Assembly: GCA_964019055.1 (NCBI GenBank)
Contig: OZ025206.1
Coordinates: 25,118,906 to 25,182,905 of the forward strand
Origin: Anthopleura xanthogrammica
Taxonomy: Eukaryota; Cnidaria; Anthozoa; Actiniaria; Actiniidae
DNA length: 64,000 nucleotides
Direction of reading: 5' to 3'
Below are positions 34,901-47,625 of this stretch, one piece after another. A model generated the notes under the pieces. That model searched no databases and had not been told where the DNA came from. It saw only the letters and a list, made by a program, of their open reading frames with translations. The position numbers were made by a program, and so were the translations under genes. The first letter of the stretch is position 1. Each line of letters opens with the position of its first letter.

Positions 34901-37900
34901 GCGTACCATAAACACACCCGACTCGCACTCATCTACATTGTAACTGAGTTCTTCAAAGGCATCAAACCATTCCTGCAAAATGAAATAAAAGACAATATTA
35001 TTCTAAAATAAAACTATCAAAAAAAATCAAAAGAAAGAAAAAGACAGAAGAAAAAAAAGAAAAAACAAGCAAAAAAGTTAAATTTAGTGAATGTACCTCA
35101 GACACGTCATCCTTAGTCACACTACTGCATTCTGCATCAAACCATTCCTGGAAAATGAGATGAAATATAGAAATATTAAATGAGACACTCGAAAATGAAG
35201 GAGAACACCGGAGAAAAAGGAAAGGCAAGCGAAGTAAGTTAAGTTTCGTGTACCTCATATACGTCATCACCCTCAGTCACACTACTGCATACTTCACAGA
35301 CATCAAACCATTCCTGGGAAAGAAAGAAAAATGAAAACCATCAACACACTTGAAAAGAAAGAAAAATACCGATCGAAAAAACTGAAACAAAATACTCGTG
35401 GAGAAAAGAATTTTAATATACATCACCCGATTTTCACTTACATCACTGGATTCTGCGTATTCTTCAACGCATTCCTGCAGAAAGTAGAAAGCAAAGAAAT
35501 AAATTCATTTACCCTTAAAAACACCTTCACTGTGTTCACATGATGTTTCATCACATTCCTGGAGAAACTATAAAATACGACTACAAAATAATCTAAAAAG
35601 TTCAATATAATCCCCTCTCGCTAACTGAACTGATGATTCTGTTCATTCCTCTAATTGTCTTCAACCTGTTACGTATACCAAGTTCATCGATCTGCTAGGA
35701 AGCCCTGATTTGGGATTAGTTTTATGTTTAGTGATGGTTTACCAGGACCATACTTCCAGACATCGAGTGCTGTAGCATCGTATGGACTTACGGCTACGCT
35801 GGAGATTTCGACCCCAACACCGCTATCCTGGGAGGAATTACACCAACTGATCAGGAAGCTCGACCGGAGCCTAAGGGAGAGGTTAGTCGGCCCCTAGACC
35901 GTAGATGATTAACCCCTTGCTATGATCAGCAAACCCGGTTGGCGCTTGTGTTACTGATGACTAAGCTCCCATGCTCACTTCTTTCCATGTGGGACGCGAA
36001 AAAAATTCTTTTTTTAACAGTTGTGCATGAGAAGACACATGAATATGGATGCAACTCAAACAAAAAATTTTTTCTCTTGTTCCATAATGGGAAAACATTG
36101 TAACGTAACGATAAGGTGCATTGATTTTTACTGACCTTCAGAGGTCTTGTGTTGTCGTCTTCTTTGATGTATGTATCTGTAATAAATAATAGAAATATGT
36201 ATATATAAAACTTGAATTTAGGAGGACAAAGCTTCCACTACGACATACAAGCGATTGCGAATGAAGTGCTGTGGTAAATAGCAATTAAGACACAGGAATG
36301 TAGCGAAAGGGATGTGATGGTCCTGTGATTGGTCACGGACCGCGGAATACCTTAAAAAGTGGTGGGGCTATATAAGAGACTACTATGGGAAAAAGTGGTT
36401 GGACTATATAAGAGACTAGTATGGGAAAAAGTGGTGGGACTAATATGGCTAAAGCTAGCCCTAGCTACCAGCCCCTCCTATTGTGCGGTCCCTGTGGATG
36501 GATATTGGAATCTTATGCCTGTAATTCAGTACTACATGTACTGTACCTGATGAACTTGTTTCGTTCTGTTTCCTCTCAGTTTTATCAAACCTAAAAATAA
36601 ACAAGTGGTAAAATATGTTGAAAATATGTTTGGTAAACTGTAGGGAAAAAACAGGTAGACGTTACGACTTACCATTTGGAAATAAGAAACACAAGTACTA
36701 AAAGTGAAACAATAGACCCAAGACACACCAAGGGATAAGAAGACGTTTCCTCAACTGCTGGGTGGTACACCACCAATGAACTGTTGCATGAAACTGAATA
36801 AAAAAATGGAAGAAGATGGAAAAGATGTAAAAATTAATCATACCCCACCCATCACTTGTTGTTCCAACTCCCCTACCCCACCCATCACTTCTTGTTCCAT
36901 ACTCCCCTACCCAACCCATCACTTCTTGTTCCATACTCTCCTACCCCACCCATCACTTCTTGTTCAATACTCTCCTACCCCACCCATCACTTGATGTTTA
37001 ATACTCTCCTACCCCACCCATCACTTGTTGTTCCATACTCCCCTACCCCACCCATCACTTGTTGTTCAATACTCTCCTACCCCACCCATTACATATTGTT
37101 CCATACTCCCTTACCCAACCCATCACTTCTTGTTCCATACTTCCTTACCCCACCCATCACTTGTTGTTCAATACTCTCCTACCCCACCCATCACTCGTGT
37201 TCAATACTCTCCTACCCCACCCATCACTTGTTGTTCAATACTCTCCTACCCCACCCATCACTTGTTGTTCCATATTCCCCTACCCCACCCATCACTTGTT
37301 GTTCCATACTCCCCTACCCCACCCATCACTTGTTGTTCAATACTCTCCTACCCCACCCATCGCTTGTTATTCAATACTCTCCTACCCCGTCCATCACGTA
37401 TTGTTCCATACTCCCCTACCCCACCCATCACTTCTTGTTCCATACTCCCCTACCTCACCCATCACATCTTGTTCCATACTCCTCTACCCCACCCATTACT
37501 TCTTGTTCCATACTCCCCCACAATTCTCCCCCACCATTTATTTTTCATAGTTTTTATACCTGTGTTGTATATTTCCTTCGGTGTGTATTGTGTTGTTGTA
37601 GTATTGTGTTGTGGTTGTGTTGATTTCTTTTCTTCAGTTTATCTTTTTTTAATTTCCTTTATTACTACATCTTATAATTCTTTCAATTTCGTCTTATTTT
37701 TTCCCAATTAATCGCGATCGGCTGATTTTATTTTCAGAAGCCGCTTTAGTACTTGTGTAACAATTAAGGATCATTATTGCCATTTCCTTCAAACATTAAG
37801 TTAAGATATATTCTACCTGCTTCCAATGTAACTTCCTTTAAAATTGCATGAGCCTCCAGTAGTTTCCGTTGCTCTGCAAAGAAATAAACGAGTACAGAAT

Positions 37901-38136
37901 TAGATATTTATTCAATGTCATCAAACATTACTTGTTGAAAAGTGGAAGCACAGAACGCGCGGAAATCAAGCAAGACGCGATTTCTTCCGCTAGAATCATG
38001 AGATCCCCGGATATTTACCTGTTTGAATGGAGCTGACATGTTTTCCCTTTGCATTACCAAATATAAAATATTCGATGCAAAATTCTATTCCATAAAAGAA
38101 TAAGAAAACGCCGGTAAATATCACGACTTCAATCAT
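31909..38136 (-). CDS. Array copy 4: two-pass acidic-tail membrane protein (intact)
   Basis: Exon 1 is 38019..38136, exon 2 37817..37873, exon 3 36673..36793 and the last exon 31909..31974. The middle and 5' half are almost identical to copy 3, including the EWFDVCE exon 7 and FEELSYN exon 9, apart from a shorter minisatellite in intron 2. A Leu-Asn replaces Leu-Asp in exon 19, and exon 12 has ENRSSR where copies 2, 3 and 5 have ENPASR. No disabling change was seen. The promoter differs from copies 2, 3 and 5: the CArG box is broken and CRE sites are altered. A SINE and two MITEs lie farther upstream. Confidence 0.85.
32464..32565. repeat. 53-bp minisatellite, copy 4 (two units)
   Basis: The shortest version: one normal unit and one GGGTACCGTGTAC unit, consistent with contraction of the copy-3 type. 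Confidence 0.88.
35696..36004 (+). repeat. Inverted repeat A, intron-5 arm, copy 4
   Basis: Same element, nearly identical to copy 3. Confidence 0.88.
36841..37532. repeat. 34-bp minisatellite, copy 4 (about 20 units)
   Basis: The first ten or so units have the same variant order as copy 3. A block is then missing, and variants such as CCCGTCCATCACGTATTG are shared with copy 6. Confidence 0.95.
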
Positions 38137-38198
38137 TGTAATGTTATCGTTTGTGCTACCAAGCTAAAACTGAAGTCATTAGTCTAATGAGGTGTTTG

Positions 38199-38275
38199 TG
38201 ACGTAATGTTTCGAACGCGCGCGAAATGACGTAATGTTCGAAGATGACCAAATATGATAAAAAGTATTGACGTCG
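38199..38275 (-). promoter_or_regulatory. Copy-4 promoter: altered CRE cluster, CArG lost
   Basis: TGACGTAA 38199, TGACGTAA 38227 (CA to AA change) and TGACGTCG 38268. The CArG position reads CCAAATATGA. Confidence 0.6.
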
Positions 38276-38494
38276 TCACAGGAAGCCCAAGCTTGGTTTT
38301 TGTGTCTTTATATTACAGTAAATGCATGTAGTTAAAAAGTTACTACTCATAATGAATAGAACGTTTTTGTGTGATAGAAAGTAAGGCAAGATCGAGCCGC
38401 GTGGACTGACGAGTTCTTTATTATTTTCAACTAGCTGGTTCTTAAATGCTATATCGAGCTCAATGAACACTTTGCGCATGTTCATGAGGCGCAT

Positions 38495-38700
38495 GTTCAC
38501 CAAGGCGACCCGAGTTCTAGCCCCGCTGGGCTCGGTGTCGTATGTGAGTAGAGTTGTTTGTTGGTTTTTCCGGGTTCTCCGGTTTTTCCTCCCTCCTCAA
38601 AAATCAACTTCTAAATTCCAATTGGAATGCAGTGGAGGAAGAGCCACTCTGTGGATTCCACTGTTAATCACATTTATTTTATTTATTTTTATTTATGATG
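38495..38700 (+). mobile_element. 5'-truncated tRNA-SINE upstream of copy 4
   Basis: Starts within the tRNA-like part (CCAAGGCGACCCGAGTTCTA), continues through CCGGGTTCTCCGG and ends in an ATTTATTTTATTT tail. It interrupts the GTTCATGA/TGGTAG junction that is continuous at 22192-22200. Related to the complete element at 4790-5012. Confidence 0.8.
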
Positions 38701-38806
38701 GTAGATCGCGCTAAGTGAAAATCTGCAGACTTCAGGTTTGCATGTTCTTCTTACATGTTTTTCATGTGTCCATTTACACTAGTTCCAGTTTTTCTCCCCT
38801 TAAAGG

Positions 38807-38990
38807 GGGACTAGTACGAAAATCGCTCAAAATTTAATTCGGCTGAAACTTTCTTGGAATGATCTTTAAGGGTCTAATAAACACTAAATCATTTTTTTTT
38901 CTTGATATTCCGATAGGAAGTATTATATTTTTACGAATCTTTAACGGAGTCTGTGACGTCATTTACTCAACACTAAACACCGCTCCATAC
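38807..38990. mobile_element. TTAA-MITE 1, left half only
   Basis: Matches 55611-55796, then stops at CCGCTCCATAC and joins the left flank of MITE 2. The right half and about 40 bp of flank are deleted. Confidence 0.8.
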
Positions 38991-39000
38991 CTCCTCTTAA

Positions 39001-39743
39001 GGAGGCTCCCTAGAGTTTACTCTTCCTCCACCAAGAGTCACAAAAACTACTCGCATTTTGTCCAGAATTATCAATCATTTCAAACCAGTAGCAACAGAAG
39101 CAGCAGCAAATAAAGCTCCGTGAAATCTACACTTGTGTTTAGTGATTTTTATACGACTTTGACAAACTTGCACGTTCAAAACAGTTCATTTAATATATTC
39201 AGAATGCAATGAGTATGCTTGCGCATGCGCAACTACTAAACTTGAAGAATTTTTATTTTACGTACGTTAATTTTCAAAATGAAATTAACTCAAAAGTACA
39301 TGGTGAAATGTTCCCAAACGTATACAGTTTTTTCACAATGTTATAAAAAGGCAACTGACAAAATGCTACTGAAATCCTGACATCAGATTTTTTTTAATCC
39401 AGGAAAATCGAAATTTCTCAATATCTCACGTTCTGATGTCAAGATTTTTTTAAGCCGCAGTTATATTATAAAAAACCCAACGGAGTTTTATATTATGTAT
39501 TTAGAAGAATATTGACCGTGGAAAATTCGAGTTATTATTTTTTTAATGTTAAAAATAGGCCTTTTTACGACAGATGCAGCGTTGCTATGGTAACATTGTA
39601 CGTGATCATTACTACCACAAACAAATCCTAAACTCATAATCTTTAATATGTTTGGTCTATCAGGCATCGATATGCAGATATGCTTTTGCTATAAAAGGAT
39701 TTCTCTTATAGCTCCAAATACCTGTAAACTCTAGGGAGCCTCC
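39001..39743. mobile_element. TTAA-flanked MITE 2 (743 bp)
   Basis: Perfect 20-bp inverted ends GGAGGCTCCCTAGAGTTTAC, flanked by TTAA at 38997-39000 and 39744-39747. The empty site is visible at 56192-56205 (CTCCTGTTAAAGAAGC). The interior is AT-rich and non-coding. Confidence 0.88.
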
Positions 39744-39799
39744 TTAAAGAAGCGTTTTTTTACCACAGGGTAGCGTGAAAATAAGTTTGGGGAGTTTTT

Positions 39800-39958
39800 T
39801 TTGCGTCCCACATAGAAAGGAGTGAGCATGGGAACCTAGTTATCAGCGACACCAACGACATAACGGGTTTCCTGTTCATAGCAAGGGGTTAATCATCTAC
39901 GGTCTAGGGGCCGACTAACCTCTCCCTTAGGCTCCGGTCGAGCTTCCTGATCAGTTTT
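39800..39958 (-). repeat. Inverted repeat A, upstream arm, copy 4 (truncated)
   Basis: Only the outer half remains, ending at CTTCCTGATCAG. It then joins directly to the 3' flank of copy 5. Confidence 0.85.
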
Positions 39959-41106
39959 CGGGGTCCCGAAAAATGTCAGTTTTAAAAGAATATATTTGAC
40001 ACAAGAACAATGGTTCTCACTCCAATAGAATCTACATTTTTATTTTTAAATTTGTTTCTTATTAGTTTTGTTCAAACTATTTACAGAATGACAGGTTAGT
40101 ACATCGTCGCGATATACTTCCACGGCCACCAAGAACATTTTGCTCACTTGGTTTTTGGTTGTTTGTGTTTTAAAAGCGTCAAGCTGTTCATATACGTACT
40201 AGAGTGATTTTACTTGACCCGAAAAAAATAGTAATTATAACACATAGTAGTAGACACTAACTAGTCCCCTTCACAGTTCCCTGCGCCATCTTGAAAGGTA
40301 GCAGAAGTCCATAGAAGCAAGTCAAGCCTTTGCATCGAGTAATAGTCCAAGGGGTTGAAAAAGGTCTTGGATGCAAAGGCACACAGGGAACTATGAAGCA
40401 GGGAACTGTGAAGGGGATTATTCCATTGTTTTCTTTTGTTTTACTTTGACTGTTAGTCACTAATAGTCCCTTTTATGTTGTGGCTAGGAAGTTGGACCCA
40501 GAGCAACTCGCCACCCTCCCTCCCTTGTCACCCTGGGTCCTTACAGACAATCACATCAGTCATTTCTATTTCTTCTTTTGGAATTTTTTCTTCTCTGTTT
40601 GTTCTTTTTCTGTTTATTTTCCTGAATATCAAAACAAATCACATGTCAGTATATGTTATTGTATGTTACTGATCACTGACCGGTCCAGTCCCACACACCC
40701 TTGAACCATGGAGGGGGACTGGATCACACCGTTAACATTGACGTCATTTCCGGTCTAGTGTGAGATTTTGATAATAACGTGCAGTAATGATGACATATCA
40801 TTGGTCAGTTATTAGACTTACTTTCATGATCTCATTTGCCATCTTTTCAGCAAACTCGATTTGTTCTCTCGATAATGTTGACATATCAAGTTTTGTACTG
40901 AAGTCAAGACAACACAACAGATTATTAATATCTATCACAACTAATATGATATGATAATTATAAGAATATTAATATTATCCAGAATACTTACGTATATTGA
41001 CTTAGATCATCCAGAAAAGTAGAATTGACATCAGGGTTTAATTCATACATTTTTTCTGGTGAAAGGATGGTTTCGTCCTAAAAGAAAAATATATTGATAG
41101 AAATCA

Positions 41107-41475
41107 CAACCAGAATTACTGGGTACCCTGTGGAAAACCAGATCAGTGCTCACTCTGCGCAACCAGAACTACTGGGTACCCTGTGGAAAACCCCTTCAGT
41201 GCTCACTCTGCGCAACCAGAACTTCTGGGTACCCTGTGGAAAACCCCTTCAGTGCTCACTCTGCGCAACCAGAACTAATGGGTACCCTGTGGAAAACCCT
41301 ATCAGTGCTCACTCTACACATCCTGAACTACTGGGTACCCTGTGGAAAACCCCATCAGTGCTCACTCTGCACAACCAGAACTACTGGGTACCCTGTGGAA
41401 AACCCCATCAGTGCTCACTCTGCACAACCAGAACTACTGGGCACCCTGTGGAAAACCTCTTCAGTGCTCACTCAA
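41107..41475. repeat. 53-bp minisatellite, copy 5
   Basis: About seven units, starting with the AAACCAGATCAG variant also found in copies 2 and 7. Confidence 0.92.
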
Positions 41476-44400
41476 AATGAAGATGCTGGCGTTGATAAAC
41501 CCGTCAAAGCCCCACCCAACCCACCCTTCATCGCATCCATAAACCAGGATACAGTACGTGGTGATAGATGTATTCTCAGTCGTTTAAACACTCCCCCCCC
41601 CCCCTCCCTCACACACACACACACATCACCAGCATTCGATATTCCTGCGTTCTTCATTTGATATTAGATTATCGATCGATAATATACTGAGAACTTACTT
41701 TCAAATCTTCACCCTCCTTCTCTAGATATTCTAGCTCTGCTGTTTCGTCATTCTCCACTGGCTCCCATCTCTACAAACAAGAAATTAGAAACACATCCTT
41801 CAGAAATCACAATTTAATCTTTCATACGAAAATACTACTTTTGATCTCAGGCCAGTCTTCCTCACCTTCAGTTCTCTGTCCAAAGGAGTCATGTTCGTAC
41901 TCTGACTGATTGCACATCAGTCTTAAAGGTGTTGATACCCGCTTCTTCAAAAAAAACGTACCGATATCAGGAATGAATCCTTTACAATCAACATTTATGT
42001 TGTTACTATAATCATCCTTAGTGTGATTCTCACCTTTGTCCTGTTTTTCAGTTTCATTTCCTGTTTCTTCCACTTCTTTCTCGGTCTTTAAATTTTCGTC
42101 CAACTGGTTTGACATGCTGCAATGAAACAGAGTATAAAGTTCTAAAATGTAACGCAGCTATAATGGCTTCCTTTGATACTGAATGTACTCTTCATGATCT
42201 TTAGTTCACTCTTCCTTCACACATATTCCTGAAAAGATGCCATTTATTTCATTCAGTTTCCCATTCTCATTCCTATTCTTATTTCCATTCATATTCTCAT
42301 TATACTCACGTTGTTTCCACTGTTTTTGTATCCTTTAAGATCTCGGTTTCCTCCAACGAAATATGCTCAACCTGAAAAACAACATGTATGAGTTATCCTG
42401 GAAATCTTCATTCTTTCTTTATCTGACCGCAATTAACCGCAGATTCACACCTTAATCATCTCGATGGGATATTTACTAGCAATATTCAACTTCATCATTC
42501 CTGAGCATCATTTCAAATCCTCAAATAATACACATCGTATCCTGTCTGGGTTGGAAAAGTATTATGACCGAAAAGCACTACCCTACGTACCCTACCCCCT
42601 CCCGGTATCCACGCCTAGTTCCCTAGTCTCCAGTTCCCTTGCATCGCCAAACAGACCAGGTTAGCCAGCTGTTATCCATCCCAGTAATACTCACCAGTAC
42701 TGTCTGGTCACGTGTGTCGTCCACGTTCAAAGTGAAGTCCAAACGAGACTCCTCGTCTGTTACCCAAAAAACGTGAGATTAATTGATTTGCACTCGATTA
42801 GTTATCAATTTTACAATTTTTATGGATTATTTATTATCTTTTTATCAATAAAAATCCATTTGATTCTCAACCTAAACTCTGTTAATGAATTATTATTGAA
42901 TTATCAACATCAATCCGTATCAGTTCCTTGTCCAATAGTCTATCCAATATTTCTTACTGATTTCAGTCTTCATTATTTGTACCTCTAACTAGATGTTTCT
43001 TGTCTTTCTTGCTACGGTTTCCAAGTCTGCTGGCGGGATTTTCGCTTTTCTTCTCTGGCAAGCTGAAAATTAAGCCAAATTTTCGTGTAATTCTTCATTC
43101 ATTTCCCATTGTTCCACCAACAACATATTAACGTTCCATCCCACACAACATCTTTCCTACACATCCTTGTAACATCCCACATGGGATAGCTTACGATACA
43201 GCCATAGTTAATTGTAAAGCGCTTTACACTTTACAAGCTGACATCCCACATGGCTTAGCTAGTCACTTCTATGTTAAATTACACAAACTACTTACGTCAA
43301 GACGACTCCTGTTGTTTCCATGAACTCTTTAGTTTGTTGCAAACTAAAGTCGGCAAACTATGAAAAAGCAAAAGAATATTATATAGAGCGAGACTAAGGT
43401 CAAACGTCGAACTTAATTCACATGAGTAGAACCTAATGACATCAAAGAAGAGCGTCTTATTTTCTATTGTTTTCAATGCGTACGGCTCATGTGAAGTTCG
43501 ATGTTTGACCTTATTTTAAGAATTAGAATTATTAGTTACCGGGAAATTGAAGACTAAGGGGCTGAGGGAGGGGGGAGCATTAGATGCCTGACATATATAT
43601 ATAGGAATGACGATTTTGGTTTAGAAACTCGATCTATATAAACAAGAGAGAGCTTTGTGTGTTAATGATGTTGAAGAAAAGTTGATTTTAACTTACCGCG
43701 ATAACTACGCCCTCACTTTCATCTGCACTGGAAACTTCGTCTGAAACCTGCGAAAATATTACAATAAAATGAGGTAAAAGCCACCAAAACACTTGAAGAG
43801 AAAGAACAAAGAAACAGCGAAAAAAACTTGCCAAGCGTACCATAAACACACCCGACTCGCAATCATCTACATTGTAACTGCATTCTTCACAGGCATCAAA
43901 CCATTCCTGCAAAATGAAATGAAAGACAATATTATTCTAAAATGAAACTATCAAAAAGAAACAGACAGAAGAAAAAAGGAAAAACAAGCAAAAAAGTTAA
44001 TTTTAGTGAATGTACCTCAGACACGTCATCCTCAGTCACACTATTGCATTCTGCATCAAACCATTCCTGGAAAATGAGACGAAATATAGAAATATTAAAT
44101 GAGACACTCGAAAATGAAGGAGAACACCGGAGAAAAAGGAAAAACATGCGAAGTAAATTAATTTTGGTGTACCTCATATACGTCATCACCCTCAGTCACA
44201 CTACTGCATACTTCACAGGCATCAAACCATTCCTGGGAAAGAAAAAAAAAATGAAAGCCATTAAGACACTTGAAAAGAAAGAAAAATACCGATCGAAAAA
44301 ACTGAAACAAAATACTGGTGGAGAAAAGAATTTTAATGTACATCACCCGATTTTAACTTACATCACTCGATTCTGCGTATTCTTCAACGCATTCCTGCAG

Positions 44401-44667
44401 AAAGTAGAAAGCAAAGAAATAAATTCATTTACCCTTAACAACACCTTCACTGTGTTCACATGATGTTTCATCACATTCCTGGAGAAATAAGTATAAAATA
44501 CGACTACAAAATAATCTAAAGAGTTTACTATAATCCCCTCTCGCTAACTGAACTGATGATTCTGTTCATTCCTCTAATTGTTTTTAAACCTGTTACATAT
44601 ACCAAGTTTTCCAGAAATCAGGGTCAATTCGTCAAACAAGCACTTAAACGATCATCGCTCTGCTAGG

Positions 44668-44976
44668 AAGCCCTGATTTGGGATTAGTTTTATGTTTAGT
44701 GATGGTTTACCAGGACCATACTTCCAGACATCGAGTGCTGTAGCATCGTATGGACTTACGGCTACGCTGGAGATTTCGACCCCAACACCGCTATCCTGGG
44801 AGGAATTATACCAACTGATCAGGAAGCTCGACCGAAGCCTAAGGGAGAGGTTAGTCGGCCCCTAGACCGTAGATGATTAACCCCTTGCTATGATCAGCAA
44901 ACCCGGTTGGCGCTTGTGTTACTGATGACTAAGCTCCCATGCTCACGCCTTTCCATGTGGGACGCGAAAAAAATTC
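44668..44976 (+). repeat. Inverted repeat A, intron-5 arm, copy 5
   Basis: Same element, full length. Confidence 0.88.
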
Positions 44977-45777
44977 TTTTTTTAACAGTTGTGCATGAGA
45001 AGACACATGAATATGGATGCAACTCAAACAAAAAATCTTATTCTCTTGTTCCATAATGGGAAAACATTGTAACGTAACGATAAGGTGCATTGATTTTTAC
45101 TGACCTTCAGAGTTCTTGTGTTGTCGTCTTCTTTGATGTATGTATCTGTAATAAATAATAGAAATATGTATATATAAAACTTGAATTTAGGAGGACAAAG
45201 CTTCCACTACGACATACAAGCGATTGCGAATGAAGTGCTGTGGTAAATAGCAATTAAGACACAGGAATGTAGCGAAAGGGATGTGATGGTCCTGTGATTG
45301 GTCACGGACCGCGGAATACCTTAAAAAGTGGTGGGGCTATATAAGAGACTAGTATGGGAAAAAGTTATTGGACTAATATAATATCGCTAAAGCTAGCCCT
45401 AGCTACCAGCCCCTCCCCTTGAGCGGTTCCTGTGGATGGATATTGGAATCTTATGCCTGTAATTCAGTACTACATGTAGTGTACCTGATGAACTTGTTTC
45501 GTTCTGTTTCCTCTCAGTTTTGTCAAACCTAAACATGAACAAGTGGTAAAATATGTTGAAAATATGTTAAAAATAGGTAGGTAAAAACAGGTAGACGTTA
45601 CGACTTACCATTTGGAAATAAGAAACACAAGTACTAAAAGTGAAGCAATAGACCCAAGACACACCAAGGGATAAGAAGACGTTCCATCAACTGCTGGGTG
45701 GTACACCATCAATGAAGTGTTGCATGAAACCGAATGAAGAAATGGAAGAAGATGCAAAAGATGTGAAATTAATCATA

Positions 45778-46017
45778 CCCCACCCATCACTTGTTGTTCC
45801 ATACTCCCCTACCCAACCCATCACTTGTTGTTCCATGCAACCCTACCCCACCCATCACTTGTTGTTCCATACTCCCCTACCCCACCCATCACTTGTTGTT
45901 CCATACTCCCCTACCCCACCCATCACTTGTTGTTCCATACTCCCCTACCCCACCCATCACTTGTTGTTCCATACTCCCCTACCCCACCCATCACTTGTTG
46001 TTCCATTCTCCCCCACC
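45778..46017. repeat. 34-bp minisatellite, copy 5 (about 7 units)
   Basis: Nearly identical to copy 2, including the CATGCAACC variant unit. Confidence 0.95.
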
Positions 46018-46831
46018 ATTTATCTTTTATAGTTTTTATACCTGTGTTGTATATTTCCTTCTGTATATATTGTGTTGTTGTAGTTATGTCTTGTTGTTGT
46101 TGTGTTGATGGAAAAACTGTAGAAATAAAACAAGTAATCATTAAACCAATGCACGAGAAAAGTTAAACCAATTACATTTGATGATAAATAAACATTTGCA
46201 AAAATAGAAAAAAATTCTCAAGTAAGATTCTAAGTTCTAGAACTTTCACATGAGTTTCCTATTCCTTTTCTTCAGTTTATCTTTTCTTAATTTCCTTTAT
46301 TACTACATCGTATAATTCTTTCAATTTCGTCTTTTTTCCCAATTAATCCTGATTTTATTTTCAGAAGCCGCTTTAGTACGTGTGTAACAAGCTAGGATTA
46401 CCCAGGCATCATTATTGCAATTTCCTTCAAACATTAAGATATATTCTACCTGCTTCCAATGTAACTTCCTTTAAGATTGCATGAGCCTCCAATAGTTTCC
46501 GTTGCTCTGCAAAGAAATAAACGAGTACAGAATGAGATATTTATTCGCTGTCATCAAACATTACTTGTTGAAAAGTGGAAGCACAGAACGCGCGGAAATC
46601 AAGCAAGACGCGATTTCTTGCGCTAGAATCATGTGATCCCCGGATATTTACCTGTTTGAATGGAGCTGACATGTTTTCCCTTTGCATTACCAAATATAAA
46701 ATATTCGATGCAAAATTCTATTCCATAAAAGAATAAGAAAACGCCGGTAAATATCACGACTTCAATCATTGTAATGTTATCGTTTGTGCTACCAAGCTAA
46801 AACTGAAGTCATTAGTCTAATGAGGTGTTTG

Positions 46832-46908
46832 TGACGTAATGATTCGAACGCGCGCGAAATGACGTCATGTTCGAAGATGACCAAATATGGCAAATGGCAC
46901 TGACGTCA
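46832..46908 (-). promoter_or_regulatory. Copy-5 promoter: CRE/CArG cluster
   Basis: TGACGTAA 46832, TGACGTCA 46860, CCAAATATGG 46881 and TGACGTCA 46901; intact although the gene carries a frameshift. Confidence 0.65.
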
Positions 46909-47315
46909 TCACAGGAAGCCCAAGCTTGGTTTTTGTGTCTTTATATTACAGTAAATGCATGTAGTAAAAAAGAAAGTGTGATAGAAAGTACGGCAAGGTC
47001 GAACCGCGAGGACTGATGAGTTCTTTATTATTTTCAGCTAGCTGGTTCTGAAATGCTATATCGAGCTCAATGAACACTTTGCGCATGTTCATGATGGTAG
47101 ATCGCGCCAAGTGAAAATCTGCAGACTTCAGGTTTGCATGTTGTTCTTACATGTTTTTCATGTGTCCATTTACACTAGTTCCAGTTTTTTCCCCTAAACT
47201 TCTATTGTCGTATCCTTTCAATAACTGCAAGAAAAATGCCTTCTGTTAAAGAAGCGTTTTAAAGAAAAACAAAACCACAGGATAACGTGGATATAAATGT
47301 CTCGGTATTTTTTTT

Positions 47316-47625
47316 TTGCGTCCCACATGGAAAGGAGTAAGCATGGGAACCTAGTCATCAGCTACAACAACGACATAACGTTTTTGGTGGTCATAGCAAG
47401 GGGTTAATCATCTACGGTCTAGGGGCCGACTAACCTCTCCATTAGGCTTCGGCCGAGCTTCCTGATCAGTCTGTAATTCCTCCCAGGATAGCGGTGTTGG
47501 GGTCGAAATCTCCAGCGTAGCCGTAAGTCCATACGAGGCTTCAGCACTTGATGTCTGGAAGTATGGTCCTGGTTAATTAATTAATAAACCAAAAAAAAAT
47601 CCAAAATCAGGGCTACCTAAGCGGA
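47316..47625 (-). repeat. Inverted repeat A, upstream arm, copy 5
   Basis: Full-length arm, nearly identical to that of copy 2. Confidence 0.88.

Larger units (their letters stand above)
38137..40555. other. Gap between copies 4 and 5, enlarged by transposon insertions
   Basis: Copy-4 promoter, SINE fragment, left half of TTAA-MITE 1, all of TTAA-MITE 2, truncated arm A, then the copy-5 3' flank. No exon seen. Confidence 0.75.
40556..46769 (-). pseudogene. Array copy 5: same gene with a 1-nt deletion in exon 16
   Basis: Exon 1 is 46652..46769, exon 2 46450..46506, exon 3 45609..45729 and the last exon 40556..40621. The 5' half matches copy 2 and the 3' end matches copy 7. Exon 16 (41866..41944) is 79 nt instead of 80: one T is missing near 41910 relative to copy 7, where the stretch reads GATTTGCACATC. 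The shifted frame meets a TGA within seven codons. The product would lose about the last 110 residues, including the amphipathic exon 19 and the basic tail. All other exons and splice sites look sound, so either the loss is recent or it is a base-calling error. Confidence 0.75.
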
